This document shows positions 9,909 to 17,837 of a stretch of DNA of 64,000 bases, piece by piece. This DNA comes from Chryseobacterium balustinum (GTDB lineage: Bacteria > Bacteroidota > Bacteroidia > Flavobacteriales > Weeksellaceae): assembly GCF_900168205.1 (NCBI RefSeq), contig NZ_FUZE01000011.1:1-64000 (forward strand), in the 5' to 3' direction. The position numbers and the translations under genes were made by a program. The notes under the pieces were generated by a model. The model was given only the letters and a program-made list of their open reading frames with translations, was not told where the DNA came from and did no database searches. Positions within the stretch are counted from its first letter, which is position 1. The number at the start of each line of letters is the position of its first letter.

Positions 9909-10130
9909 ATGGCTAAAAGGGAAATAATAAAATATCCGATTACTGAAAGCTCAAATAAATTTGAGCTGGAGTCGGTTATGAAATTTCAGGAATTGCCATT
10001 AAATGTAGCTATAAAAATGCTAAAGGATTCAGGCACTATCGTTTCTGATGACGAGGCTGCTGAAATTTTACTATTTTTTCATACAATGGTTAAAATTACC
10101 ATCAAGGAGTTTTTATCACCTGAAGATTAA
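9909..10130 (+). CDS. small hypothetical protein preceding the recombinase
   Basis: A 73-residue soluble acidic protein beginning MAKREIIKYPITES. Its centre (LNVAIKMLKDSGTIVSDDEAAEILLFF) reads as two or three helices, one of which could be a DNA-binding or dimerisation helix. No known family is recognised. It sits about 90 nt upstream of the serine recombinase in the same direction and could act as a directionality or control factor for it, but that rests only on position. Confidence 0.6.
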   Translation: MAKREIIKYPITESSNKFELESVMKFQELPLNVAIKMLKDSGTIVSDDEAAEILLFFHTMVKITIKEFLSPED

Positions 10131-10218
10131 TTCGTACTTTAGTGATTACAAAGTATTTAAATCTTACATTATTCTATTCTTGTAAAGATTCTCTTATCCC
10201 ACTTTTAAATAAAAAATT

Positions 10219-11793
10219 ATGAAAGTTGCTGATCTATATATTCGCGTGTCAACTGACGAACAAGCAGATAAAGGGTATTCACAACGTGATCAGGAAGAGC
10301 GTTTACGCAAACATTGTTCTTCCCTGAACATAACAATTGACAAAATCATTTATGAAGATCATTCTGCCAAAACTTTTGAGAGGCCTGAATGGAAAAAATA
10401 CCTGTTTAATATTAGAAAAGGAAGAGGTTCTAGACAGAACAAATTCTTATTTTTCACAAAATGGGATCGATTTAGCCGTAATACCAGTGAGGCTTATCAG
10501 ATGATATCCAACCTTAATAAATTGTGTATTACGCCTCAGGCTATTGAACAACCATTAGATCTACGTGTACCCGAAAATAAACTTTTGTTAGCAATATATT
10601 TATCAACGCCTGAGGTAGAAAATGACAGGAGGGCATTGAATGTAACGTATGGGATGAGAAGAGCAATTAAAGAGGGTAGAATGATGGGTATCGCTCCATA
10701 TGGTTACATCAACAGATGTACAGAAGACGGTCGTAAATATGTAGCTGTTAAAGAGCCTGAAGCAACAAATATGATATGGGCCTTCAAGCAGGTTGCGAAA
10801 GGACATCTACCTACAGCAGTTATTCTAAAAGAAATGAACAGGAGAGAAGGCAGAAAGCTGACGAAAAATTCATTTATGGATGGGTTGAGAAATATAGCCT
10901 ACTGCGGAAAATTATTTCTAAAGGCGTACAACGACGAGGAGGAAAAAATTGTTGAAGGAAAACATGAGGCACTGATCTCTGAAGAACTTTTCATGAAAGT
11001 TCAAAGGGTTCTTCATCGTAAAAGCAATAAAGATGATTTTTTACCGGCAGGAAGAATAATAAATGAAGAACGGTATCCTTTAAGAGGATTATTACTTTGT
11101 CCAAAATGCGATAAAACTCTTACAGCCAGTAGTGCTAAGGGCAGAAGCAAGCATTACTACTATTACCATTGCACAACCTCATGTGGTTTCAGGCATAATT
11201 CTGAAATAGTTAATGATCTTTTTGTCGAAGAACTATCAAAATTTAGATTCAGCATCGGTGCTGAGAAAATATTGAAAACAATTTTAGAACAGAACTTTTC
11301 AATAGTTTCAAATGGTCTAAATGATGAAAGAAAGGTTTTGCAGAATAAACTTAATGCTATCGAAGGAAGAATTGACAAAGCGAGAGATATGTATCTTGAA
11401 GATAAATTGGATGAAGAAGATTTTAAAAGGATTAAAATGAAGTATAAAGTGGAAATTGAAGAAATTAACTTTAAATTAAATTCATTAAAAAATTCTGGTC
11501 ATACAGATGATATTGAAAAGAAGATGAGTCAAGCATTAAATGCCATTGTAAACATCTCTGAAAGATATAATAACGCAAGTACAATTGACAAACGCGCAAT
11601 TGTTGGTTTGATATATCCTGAAAAGTTAACATTCGACGGCGAGTATTTTCAAACCACAAAAATCAACAGTTTAGCTGGTAATATTGCCTTGATTAACAAG
11701 GAGTTAGGAAATAAAAAAAACCGACAAAGAAGTGAAAAAACTTCAAATGTCGGTCTTGTGACCTCGACAGGATTCAAACCTGTAACCTTCTGA
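10219..11793 (+). CDS. large serine recombinase (integrase of the element)
   Basis: A 524-residue site-specific recombinase of the large serine family. The N-terminal resolvase-like catalytic domain starts with ADLYIRVSTDEQ, making Ser11 the nucleophile, and the conserved KWDRFSRN segment lies near residue 90. A 'recombinase' domain follows (GIAPYGY near 157). Then comes a zinc ribbon with CPKC near 294-297 and further Cys near 317-322, and a coiled coil (~375-440), as expected for enzymes that integrate and excise elements without host factors. The reading frame runs into the tRNA-Arg gene on the opposite strand: its last ~12 residues (…VTSTGFKPVTF) are antisense tRNA. This places the element boundary at or in the tRNA 3' end and suggests that the native C-terminus may differ when the element is excised (inference). 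Confidence 0.9.
   Translation: MKVADLYIRVSTDEQADKGYSQRDQEERLRKHCSSLNITIDKIIYEDHSAKTFERPEWKKYLFNIRKGRGSRQNKFLFFTKWDRFSRNTSEAYQMISNLNKLCITPQAIEQPLDLRVPENKLLLAIYLSTPEVENDRRALNVTYGMRRAIKEGRMMGIAPYGYINRCTEDGRKYVAVKEPEATNMIWAFKQVAKGHLPTAVILKEMNRREGRKLTKNSFMDGLRNIAYCGKLFLKAYNDEEEKIVEGKHEALISEELFMKVQRVLHRKSNKDDFLPAGRIINEERYPLRGLLLCPKCDKTLTASSAKGRSKHYYYYHCTTSCGFRHNSEIVNDLFVEELSKFRFSIGAEKILKTILEQNFSIVSNGLNDERKVLQNKLNAIEGRIDKARDMYLEDKLDEEDFKRIKMKYKVEIEEINFKLNSLKNSGHTDDIEKKMSQALNAIVNISERYNNASTIDKRAIVGLIYPEKLTFDGEYFQTTKINSLAGNIALINKELGNKKNRQRSEKTSNVGLVTSTGFKPVTF
11713..11754 (-). terminator. rho-independent terminator of tRNA-Arg
   Basis: Read on the minus strand: ACCGACA…TGTCGGT stem with an inner GAAGT/ACTTC pairing, followed directly by eight T. 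It lies 5 nt past the tRNA 3' end and inside the 3' part of the recombinase frame. Confidence 0.8.
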
Positions 11794-11832
11794 GCCGTAA
11801 TCAGATGCGCTATTCAGTTGCGCCACGAGGCC
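11759..11832 (-). tRNA. tRNA-Arg (anticodon ACG)
   Basis: A 74-nt cloverleaf on the minus strand. The acceptor 5' GGCCTCG pairs with CGAGGTC (one G-U), with discriminator A. The anticodon stem TCTGA/TCAGA encloses loop TTACGGC, giving anticodon ACG, normally edited to ICG to read CGN codons. A T-arm with GTTTGAATC is present. CCA is not encoded. The gene is intact although the mobile element abuts its 3' end, a common integration position. The 3' half overlaps the recombinase stop region by 35 nt in antisense. Confidence 0.93.
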
Positions 11833-11859
11833 GTTGTTTCCTTATTGTTTAAAGGTTTG

Positions 11860-11867
11860 CAAATATA
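11860..11867 (-). promoter_or_regulatory. -7 promoter box for tRNA-Arg
   Basis: TATATTTG on the minus strand fits the Bacteroidota -7 consensus TAnnTTTG and lies 27 nt before the tRNA 5' end. I see no clear TTG at the right distance upstream, so the -33 element is weak. Confidence 0.5.
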
Positions 11868-11891
11868 GTGCTTTTTTAGTTTCTTTGAAAG

Positions 11892-12938
11892 ATGAAAGCA
11901 AATTTTTTACTGATAATCGCATTTTTATTTCTAACCCACTGTAAAAGAGAACAAAAAATATCATCTTCAGATTGGGTAATTGTTTCCTCAAGACTACAAT
12001 TTAAGGATGATGGAGCAAAATTTGATCTAAAATCAGGTAATTTTAATTATAGTTTTGAAAAAAATAAAGTTCCTTTCCGTAAAATTATACTTTTAAATGC
12101 AAGTTTAATGGGATTTGTTTCTGAACTTAAAGCTGAAAATTTAGTTATTGGAATTGCAAGTCCGGAATATATTTACTCAGAAAAAATTGATAACTTATTG
12201 AAATCGGGAAAAATTCAAAACGTCGGCAACGAACAGAAATATGATGTAGAAAAAATAATTTCGATGAAACCGGACGCTATTTTTACAAACTACATTGCGA
12301 GTTTTGATAATACGTACCAACTTTTGAAAAACAATAATATTCAGGTGATTTTTTTAGATGAATATATGGAGCAAAGCCCAATGGTAAAGACTTCTTATAT
12401 TAAACTATTTGGAAAACTTTTAGGAAAAGAAAAAGAAGCGGCAGAAAGATTTAATCAAATTCAGAAAGATTATAATGATTTAAAAAAAATAGCTTTACAA
12501 TCAACTTCAAAACCTAATGTTTTAGCAAATGAAATGTATGGCGATGTTTGGTATATGCCGGGTGGAAAAACATTTACGGCCAATTATATTACAGATGCAA
12601 ACGCTAATTATATTTTAAAAGATAATACTGAAGAAAAAGCTGTAACGATGAGCTTTGAAGAGGTTTTTGCTAAATCTAAAAACATTCAGTATTGGGTAAA
12701 CGCAGGAAATCATTTATCGAAAAAAGAGATGCTGAATATCAATCCTTTTTATGGGAAACTGGAAGTTTTCAATAAAGGAAAAATTTATGGTCTTTCAGGA
12801 AGAGAAAAACAAAAAGCTAACGACTTTTTTGAAAGTGGAGTGGTACGTTCAGATTTGGTTTTAAAAGACTATATCAAAGTATTCCATCCTGAACTTTTAC
12901 CCGATTATCAACTGATTTACATGAATGAAGTACAGTAA
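11892..12938 (+). CDS. ABC transporter periplasmic-binding lipoprotein (FhuD/BtuF-like)
   Basis: A 348-residue lipoprotein: MKANFLLIIAFLFLTHC gives a lipobox with Cys17. The body follows the helical-backbone class III binding-protein plan: a first lobe with LNASLMGFVSEL and VIGIASPEYIY, a VEKIISMKPDAIFTNY segment typical of siderophore and cobalamin binding proteins, a long connecting helix, and a second lobe. These proteins capture iron-siderophore or cobalamin for an ABC importer. No permease or ATPase gene is adjacent, so the substrate cannot be deduced here. It is the first chromosomal gene beyond the integrated element and is divergent from tRNA-Arg. Confidence 0.8.
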   Translation: MKANFLLIIAFLFLTHCKREQKISSSDWVIVSSRLQFKDDGAKFDLKSGNFNYSFEKNKVPFRKIILLNASLMGFVSELKAENLVIGIASPEYIYSEKIDNLLKSGKIQNVGNEQKYDVEKIISMKPDAIFTNYIASFDNTYQLLKNNNIQVIFLDEYMEQSPMVKTSYIKLFGKLLGKEKEAAERFNQIQKDYNDLKKIALQSTSKPNVLANEMYGDVWYMPGGKTFTANYITDANANYILKDNTEEKAVTMSFEEVFAKSKNIQYWVNAGNHLSKKEMLNINPFYGKLEVFNKGKIYGLSGREKQKANDFFESGVVRSDLVLKDYIKVFHPELLPDYQLIYMNEVQ

Positions 12939-12953
12939 CTCGCAGTATTTTTA

Positions 12954-12961
12954 TATTTTTG
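12954..12961 (+). promoter_or_regulatory. -7 promoter box upstream of mtgA
   Basis: TATTTTTG fits TAnnTTTG and ends 17 nt before the mtgA ATG. The -33 TTG is not evident. Confidence 0.45.
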
Positions 12962-12978
12962 CGTCAAGTTTTTAGCTT

Positions 12979-13623
12979 ATGTGGAAAAAAATAAAACAAT
13001 TTATTTTTATTGTTCTGATTTTGAATGTAGTTTTCATCGTGTGGGGAAGATTTTTCAATCCACCCATCACAATTACACAAATCGGTGGTCTTTTTGAATA
13101 CGGAAAATTGCACCGTGATTATATTTCTTACGATGAAATGGGAGCTAATGTGAAAAAAGCGGTCATTGCTTCAGAAGACCAGAAATTTTTCAATCATAAT
13201 GGTTTCGATTATACAGCAATCGAAAAAGCCATGAAAAATAATGAGAAAGGTAAAAAACTGAGAGGTGGAAGTACAATTTCTCAGCAAACTGCTAAAAATA
13301 TTTTTCTCTGGCAAGGCAGAAGCTGGGTGAGAAAAGGGCTTGAAGCCGTTTATACATTCATTATCGAAAAAGTTTGGACGAAAGATATTATTCTTGAAAG
13401 ATATCTGAATTCTATTGAAATGGGACAGGGAGTTTTTGGGGTAGAAGCTGCTGCGCAGTACTATTTTGGGAAACCTTCCAAAGATCTTAACACTTCGGAA
13501 GCAGCCTGGATTGCAGCTGTTTTACCTAATCCTAAAAAATATGATCCCAAAAATCCATCTCCTTATTTGAGGAAGAAGCACAATTGGATTATGAGACAAA
13601 TGAGGAATGTAACTTTGAAATAG
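12979..13623 (+). CDS. mtgA: monofunctional biosynthetic peptidoglycan transglycosylase
   Basis: A 214-residue GT51 enzyme that polymerises lipid II into glycan strands at the inner membrane. One N-terminal membrane anchor (residues ~7-25) is followed by the glycosyltransferase domain with the family motifs: VIASEDQKFFNHNGFD (catalytic Glu within SEDQ), GGSTISQQTAKN, and ERYLNSIEMGQGVFGVEAAAQYYFGK. The domain ends without a transpeptidase module, which distinguishes it from bifunctional class A PBPs and fits the usual MtgA length. The Gcr-type membrane protein begins 13 nt after its stop. Confidence 0.93.
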   Translation: MWKKIKQFIFIVLILNVVFIVWGRFFNPPITITQIGGLFEYGKLHRDYISYDEMGANVKKAVIASEDQKFFNHNGFDYTAIEKAMKNNEKGKKLRGGSTISQQTAKNIFLWQGRSWVRKGLEAVYTFIIEKVWTKDIILERYLNSIEMGQGVFGVEAAAQYYFGKPSKDLNTSEAAWIAAVLPNPKKYDPKNPSPYLRKKHNWIMRQMRNVTLK

Positions 13624-13636
13624 TATCTTTGCACTA

Positions 13637-15670
13637 ATGAAACTGTTGAGTTCAAGTACAAAAAATTTCGAATCTGTCCTTAAAAAGTATTTTTCTTTTA
13701 AGAATGAGACTACTTCGTTGGAGCCTTTAGCTGAGTTTTTGGAGGCAATAAAGAAGACAGATTTTAAAAATGTTCTTAATTTTTTAAAGTCAAATCCGAA
13801 CTCTGTAAATCATTTCAGGCAATATATTTACAATATTTTTGAAGAAAGACCTTTCAACCTTTCTTTAACGGAAGCCAATATTCTATCAGAAAACGCCTTC
13901 TTTCCTGAACTTAAGAAAAGAATTTTAAATAAAATTTTACCACCCGTAGAACACGAAAAAACGGTTTGGTATCTTATTGATAATGTCAGTTTCAGTCCAA
14001 AAAAAGATCTTGAGTATTTACACAATATTCCTGAAGATGAGGTTAATGAGTTTCTGAGCATTTTAGGAATTTCAGATTTTATTGAAAAAGCTAATGTGAA
14101 AAGCGAACTGATATTTTCGATGAATATTCTTTCGTGGCGTGTTACCGGGATGGCTCTTGAAGTTGATGTGGTAAGAATGGCTCCTGAATACAGAAATTTC
14201 GACAATCCTTTTTTGGCATTGCAAAATGAGTTAGAAGCTTTAGCTGAAGATTTTAAAATTAATCCTGAAATTCAGCTTCACTCAAAAGACAGCCGTTACA
14301 AGCAGATTAAAATTTACGCTGAGCAATGTCAGGATTTTGTAAATATTGCTTTTAAAAACTCTTCAAAATACGGTATTTCAGGGAAAATTAATCAATCTCT
14401 ACTTAAGATTCGTCAACAGACACAGAGAATCTCTGAAATTGTCAATTTATTGATTATCGATCAGCCAGAAGATATTGTTATCAAATCTAAACAGTTGATC
14501 TTTAATATTCTGAATTATAAATCTCATAAGAATAATATTTCAGATCTTATCAATGACAGTACCCGTTTGATTTCGCATTTGATCACCAATCATACTGCAG
14601 AAACCGGAAGTCATTACATCACCTCAAGTCGTAAGCAGTACATGAAAATGTTCTACAAAGCAAGTGGTGGCGGAATTATTGTTGGTGCATTATGCGTTTT
14701 AAAAATGCTGTACGGCTTTATGCCCGGAAGTGACTTTTTCCATGCGTTTTTATATTCATTAAATTATGCAATGGGATTTGTAATGATTTATCTGATGGGC
14801 TTTACTTTAGCAACAAAACAGCCGGCAATGACCGCTGCAACGATGACCAAAGTTTTGTCTGAACAGGAAAGTACAAAAAATAATTATACCGAATTTGCTG
14901 ATTTGGTTTCGAAATTATTCCGAAGTCAGTTTATTGCTTTTGTAGGAAATGTACTTCTTTCTTTTCCGATTGCGTTGCTGATTATTTATGGTTTAGATGT
15001 TTTCTTCTCGCAAAATTTGGCGGTAGAAAAATCTGATAAATTGCTTAAAGATCTCGATCCTTTTGAATCTAAAGCAATTCTACACGCTTGTATAGCCGGT
15101 TTTTATCTTTTTATTTCAGGCATTATTTCAGGGAATATCGGGAACAATTCCGTGTTTTATCAGATTCCGGATCGAATTGCCAAAAATCTTCCGATAAGAA
15201 GGATGTTTGGGGCTCGTTTTGCCAAAAGTCTTTCAAAATATTATGCTAAAAACTGGGCAGGGATTATTTCTAATTTCTGGTTTGGAGTTTTTCTTGGTGC
15301 AACAGCGCCAGTCGGTTTATTTTTCGGTCTTGATCTCGATATTCGTCATATTACTTTTGCTGCCGGAAACTTTGCAATCGGTTTATACGGAAAAGATTTT
15401 ACGGTAGATTCTTCAGTGTTCTGGATCTCATTTATTACCGTTTTTATCATAGGATTTTTCAATTTCTTGGTAAGTTTCAGTTTGTCTATGTTTTTGGCAT
15501 TCCGATCAAGAAAAATGAATTTTGGCGAAGTAAGAGAGATTTATCGTGCAATTTTCAGATATTTCCTAAGAAATCCTTTAAAGTTTTTCATTCCTTTGCA
15601 ATCGACTTTTGATTTGAAAGCAAATAATTTGGTACAGAATTCAATTCCTACAAAATCTGAAGATCAATAA
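13637..15670 (+). CDS. Gcr-family multi-pass membrane protein ('site-specific recombinase' by name only)
   Basis: A 677-residue protein. The first ~330 residues are soluble and helix-rich. The second half has about six or seven membrane segments, starting near GGGIIVGALCVLKMLYGFMP and including NYAMGFVMIYLMGFTLATKQPAM, the signature region of the family annotated as site-specific recombinase Gcr (SpecificRecomb). Despite that label it shows no recombinase catalytic motif and is probably an envelope protein of unknown function. It follows mtgA closely. A perfect TATCTTTG box sits at 13624-13631, only 5 nt before the ATG, so a leaderless transcript is conceivable. Its 3' end overlaps the convergent DUF721 gene by 23 nt. 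Confidence 0.75.
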   Translation: MKLLSSSTKNFESVLKKYFSFKNETTSLEPLAEFLEAIKKTDFKNVLNFLKSNPNSVNHFRQYIYNIFEERPFNLSLTEANILSENAFFPELKKRILNKILPPVEHEKTVWYLIDNVSFSPKKDLEYLHNIPEDEVNEFLSILGISDFIEKANVKSELIFSMNILSWRVTGMALEVDVVRMAPEYRNFDNPFLALQNELEALAEDFKINPEIQLHSKDSRYKQIKIYAEQCQDFVNIAFKNSSKYGISGKINQSLLKIRQQTQRISEIVNLLIIDQPEDIVIKSKQLIFNILNYKSHKNNISDLINDSTRLISHLITNHTAETGSHYITSSRKQYMKMFYKASGGGIIVGALCVLKMLYGFMPGSDFFHAFLYSLNYAMGFVMIYLMGFTLATKQPAMTAATMTKVLSEQESTKNNYTEFADLVSKLFRSQFIAFVGNVLLSFPIALLIIYGLDVFFSQNLAVEKSDKLLKDLDPFESKAILHACIAGFYLFISGIISGNIGNNSVFYQIPDRIAKNLPIRRMFGARFAKSLSKYYAKNWAGIISNFWFGVFLGATAPVGLFFGLDLDIRHITFAAGNFAIGLYGKDFTVDSSVFWISFITVFIIGFFNFLVSFSLSMFLAFRSRKMNFGEVREIYRAIFRYFLRNPLKFFIPLQSTFDLKANNLVQNSIPTKSEDQ

Positions 15671-15944
15671 ATTTTTCTTCTCCGAATTTATCCTGAAACT
15701 TTTTTAGGTAAAAGCTCTTTCTCATTTTAAAATCGTTTTTCAGCAGAGGCGAATTGATTCTAATCTGAATAATTTTATCGTCTAAATTTACACTTACAAT
15801 TTCCTGAAAAAGACTTTCATCAAGATAATCTTCGAGGAAATCTTTAACTTCAAAAGCAACCAGCTTATCTTCAAAACCATGAATTCTGGCAAAAGATTTT
15901 ACCAGTTCAGAAGATTGAAATTCTCGTTTTTTATTTTTTTTCAT
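15648..15944 (-). CDS. DUF721 (DciA-like) protein next to recF
   Basis: A 98-residue protein starting MKKNKKREFQ at the ATG 15942-15944. The longer open frame upstream runs through another gene and a terminator, so this start is preferred. The beta-alpha pattern and the position beside recF fit the DUF721 family, whose member DciA loads the replicative helicase in many bacteria. That function is inferred from family and context. The start codon directly abuts the T-run of a terminator hairpin (15945-15969). Its mRNA therefore either passes through a leaky terminator from the upstream peptide gene or starts within it, which hints at attenuation. It converges with the Gcr-family gene, overlapping 23 nt. 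Confidence 0.7.
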   Translation of the reverse strand: MKKNKKREFQSSELVKSFARIHGFEDKLVAFEVKDFLEDYLDESLFQEIVSVNLDDKIIQIRINSPLLKNDFKMRKSFYLKKFQDKFGEEKFIDLQIL

Positions 15945-15969
15945 AAAAAAAAGCTGCATTGAAGCAGCT
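15945..15969 (-). terminator. hairpin terminator ending at the DUF721 start codon
   Basis: AGCTGC (15964-15969 read on minus) pairs with GCAGCT (15952-15957), loop of 6, then eight T immediately before the DUF721 ATG. It ends the bacteriocin-like gene. Confidence 0.7.
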
Positions 15970-15975
15970 CTAGTT

Positions 15976-16143
15976 TTAAATACAGACTGGGAGAAACGGA
16001 CACTGTACTTTAGGTTCTGTCCATACTGCACACTCATTCGTTCCGCAGTATACTGCACAACATATTTCCCCTCCTACACCAGATCCCTGAATTTTCATTA
16101 GGTTTTGTCTGGATAATTTCTTTGATGAAAGAATTTTTTTCAT
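15976..16143 (-). CDS. bacteriocin-like double-glycine leader peptide, Cys-rich
   Basis: A 55-residue ORF. The N-terminal MKKILSSKKLSRQNLMKIQGSG looks like the leader of the short 'bacteriocin-like' peptides common in Chryseobacterium (KLSR.xL..I.G pattern), with a GG site at residues 24-25 (SGVGG). The following ~30 residues hold five Cys (EICCAVYCGTNEC…QC…VCI). It has its own hairpin terminator. Peptides of this type are proteolytically trimmed after GG during export by C39-type ABC transporters, none of which is in the window. Whether it is an antimicrobial, a signal or a metal-binding peptide is unknown. It sits between recF and the DUF721 gene, all on the same strand. Confidence 0.72.
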   Translation of the reverse strand: MKKILSSKKLSRQNLMKIQGSGVGGEICCAVYCGTNECAVWTEPKVQCPFLPVCI

Positions 16144-16176
16144 TATAAATATAATTTAGTGAAACAAATATATTAA

Positions 16177-17280
16177 TTAAATCTCAAATATTATACTCTC
16201 TTCATTAATCTTCTTAACCACACTTTCAGTACGTTCTCTGTGTGTATCTGTAATGAAAATCTGCCCGAAATTTTCCTGATTGACCAATTTAATTAATTGA
16301 GCAACTCGTGTGTCATCAAGCTTATCAAAAATATCATCCAATAAGAGGATTGGCGTTTTATTTGTTAGTTCTTTTATCAAGCTCATTTGAGCTAGTTTTA
16401 ATGATATTAAAAACGATTTTTGCTGTCCTTGAGAACCTGTTTTTTTAATGAGAACAGAATCCATTTCAAAAAGCAAATCATCTTTATGAATTCCTTTTGA
16501 AGTGTAGGTCAGCATTCTGTCTCGTTCTAAACTTTCCACTAAAAGTTCACGAAATTTTCTGTCAGGCTGAGCGGAGTCGAAGCCTTCCAATAAATGAGAT
16601 TCATAAATAACAGAAACACTTTCTTTTCCACCAGAAATAATCTGATAAAAATTCTGAACAATAGGGTTTAATTTTGCGACAAATTCTCTTCTTTTTTCAA
16701 AAATTTTAGTACCGGATTTTGTAATCGGATCATCGTAAATCTCCAATGAATCTTTATCCCAAACTCTGTTTTTTGCAAAATATTTTAATAAAGCATTTCG
16801 CTGCTGAATGGTTTTCTGATATTGAATCAAATCATAAAGATATCCTGAATCGGTCTGAGAAATCATCGAGTCTAAAAACTTTCTGCGGCTTTCCCCAGAA
16901 TCAGAGATAAGGTTTGAATCGTACGGAGAAATCATCACACTGGGTAAATAACCAATGTGATCGGCCATTCTATCGTAACTTTTATCATTCTTTTTAATGA
17001 CTTTTTTTGCTTCTCTCGGTTGAGATATTTTTAAAGTATCTTCACTGTCTTCATTCTGAATTTCAGCATCAAGGGTGAAAAAATCTTCATCTTTTTTGAT
17101 GTTGTTAGTATCAGTATTTCCTAAAAAACTTTTTCCTACAGAAAGATAATGCAGTGCATCGAGAATATTGGTTTTGCCAACGCCGTTATTTCCTACAAAA
17201 CAGTTGATTTGCGGAGAAAATTCAAACTTTTTTTCAGAATGATTTTTAAAATTGTAAAGGGTAAGTTTGTTGATAATCAT
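16177..17280 (-). CDS. recF: DNA replication and repair protein RecF
   Basis: A 367-residue ABC-type ATPase of the RecFOR pathway, which loads RecA at single-strand gaps. Visible motifs are Walker A VGNNGVGKTN (near residue 30), the signature region TGSQGQQKSFLISLK (near 283) and Walker B PILLLDDIFDKLDD (near 310), all intact. The start MIINKLTLYNFKNH is typical. Residues 233-241 (GFDSAQPDR) are encoded by a 24-bp piece matching a flavobacterial interspersed repeat, so a loop of this core protein appears to carry an in-frame repeat remnant. The upstream toxin reading frame stops at the base directly before the recF ATG. Confidence 0.93.
   Translation of the reverse strand: MIINKLTLYNFKNHSEKKFEFSPQINCFVGNNGVGKTNILDALHYLSVGKSFLGNTDTNNIKKDEDFFTLDAEIQNEDSEDTLKISQPREAKKVIKKNDKSYDRMADHIGYLPSVMISPYDSNLISDSGESRRKFLDSMISQTDSGYLYDLIQYQKTIQQRNALLKYFAKNRVWDKDSLEIYDDPITKSGTKIFEKRREFVAKLNPIVQNFYQIISGGKESVSVIYESHLLEGFDSAQPDRKFRELLVESLERDRMLTYTSKGIHKDDLLFEMDSVLIKKTGSQGQQKSFLISLKLAQMSLIKELTNKTPILLLDDIFDKLDDTRVAQLIKLVNQENFGQIFITDTHRERTESVVKKINEESIIFEI
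16561..16584. repeat. interspersed-repeat remnant inside recF
   Basis: GTCAGGCTGAGCGGAGTCGA plus four more bases is a word that I recognise from flavobacterial extragenic repeats. Here it is read in frame as GFDSAQPDR. Confidence 0.5.
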
Positions 17281-17571
17281 TTATAAAGTAAAATGTTCGG
17301 GATTTTGTCTGGCATCCCAAATTCTTAAAATTCGAATTGTTTCAGGTTTTATAGAGTAATGGATATAATAATTTTCAACTAAAATAGCTCTTATATTCTC
17401 AATGTTTGTTTGAATTCCGGAGTCTGGATTTTATGAAATTTGTTTCAGTTTTTGTTCAATTAAAAGATTTAATTTTTTACTGTATACATTTGATTTATTT
17501 TTTGAAATCCAAAATTCAAGAACTTCTTTTTTATCAAAAAGAGCTTTAGAAGACCAGACTATTTTAGCCAT
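17281..17571 (-). pseudogene. RelE/ParE-type toxin with internal stop
   Basis: A 97-codon frame starting ATG at 17571 (MAKIVWSSKALFDKK) carries an in-frame TAA at codon 47 (17431-17433, just after …KQIS). The same frame then continues to a normal end with NPDSGIQTNIENIR, ENYYIHYSI and RILRIWDARQNPEHF, which are typical RelE/ParE C-terminal features. One base change explains the stop, so this is a recent nonsense mutation (or a base-call error). RelE-family toxins cleave ribosome-bound mRNA and ParE-type toxins target gyrase; which type this was is not certain. The ATG overlaps the antitoxin end by 13 nt, the usual two-gene layout. Confidence 0.8.
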
Positions 17572-17834
17572 TCTTTAGTCATTTTTCTTACTTCTTCATC
17601 GGTATAAAAATCTCCATTTTCAATGTCTTGTTCAGCTTCTTCAATCATTTTTAGTTGCTCATTGGTAAAGTGAATTTTTGACTGATAAATTGCTGTATTG
17701 TCACTTACAATGTTTTTTATATTGTTTTTTTCAAATTCTGAGATGTATTCTTCTATTTTTAAAAGAACTTTAATATCATCAATTCTGATTATTTTCTGAA
17801 TCAGTCTCAATTTATATTCATTCATATTTTCCAT
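17559..17834 (-). CDS. antitoxin of a RelE/ParE-type toxin-antitoxin pair
   Basis: A 91-residue protein, acidic and helical, with a start at ATG 17834 (a GTG lies one codon upstream and another ATG at 17825). The C-terminal FTNEQLKMIEEAEQDIENGDFYTDEEVRKMTKEWLK resembles the toxin-wrapping tails of Bacteroidota antitoxins. It precedes and overlaps the toxin frame, as antitoxins do, and would repress its own promoter and neutralise the toxin. Since the toxin carries a stop codon, this antitoxin may now act alone. It follows the UbiA-like gene after 3 nt. Confidence 0.75.
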   Translation of the reverse strand: MENMNEYKLRLIQKIIRIDDIKVLLKIEEYISEFEKNNIKNIVSDNTAIYQSKIHFTNEQLKMIEEAEQDIENGDFYTDEEVRKMTKEWLK

Positions 17835-17837
17835 CAC

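Noticed and set aside
13637..15670. The 'site-specific recombinase' name suggested a second integrase beside the element
   Set aside because: The Gcr family has membrane segments and no recombinase motifs; the label is historical.
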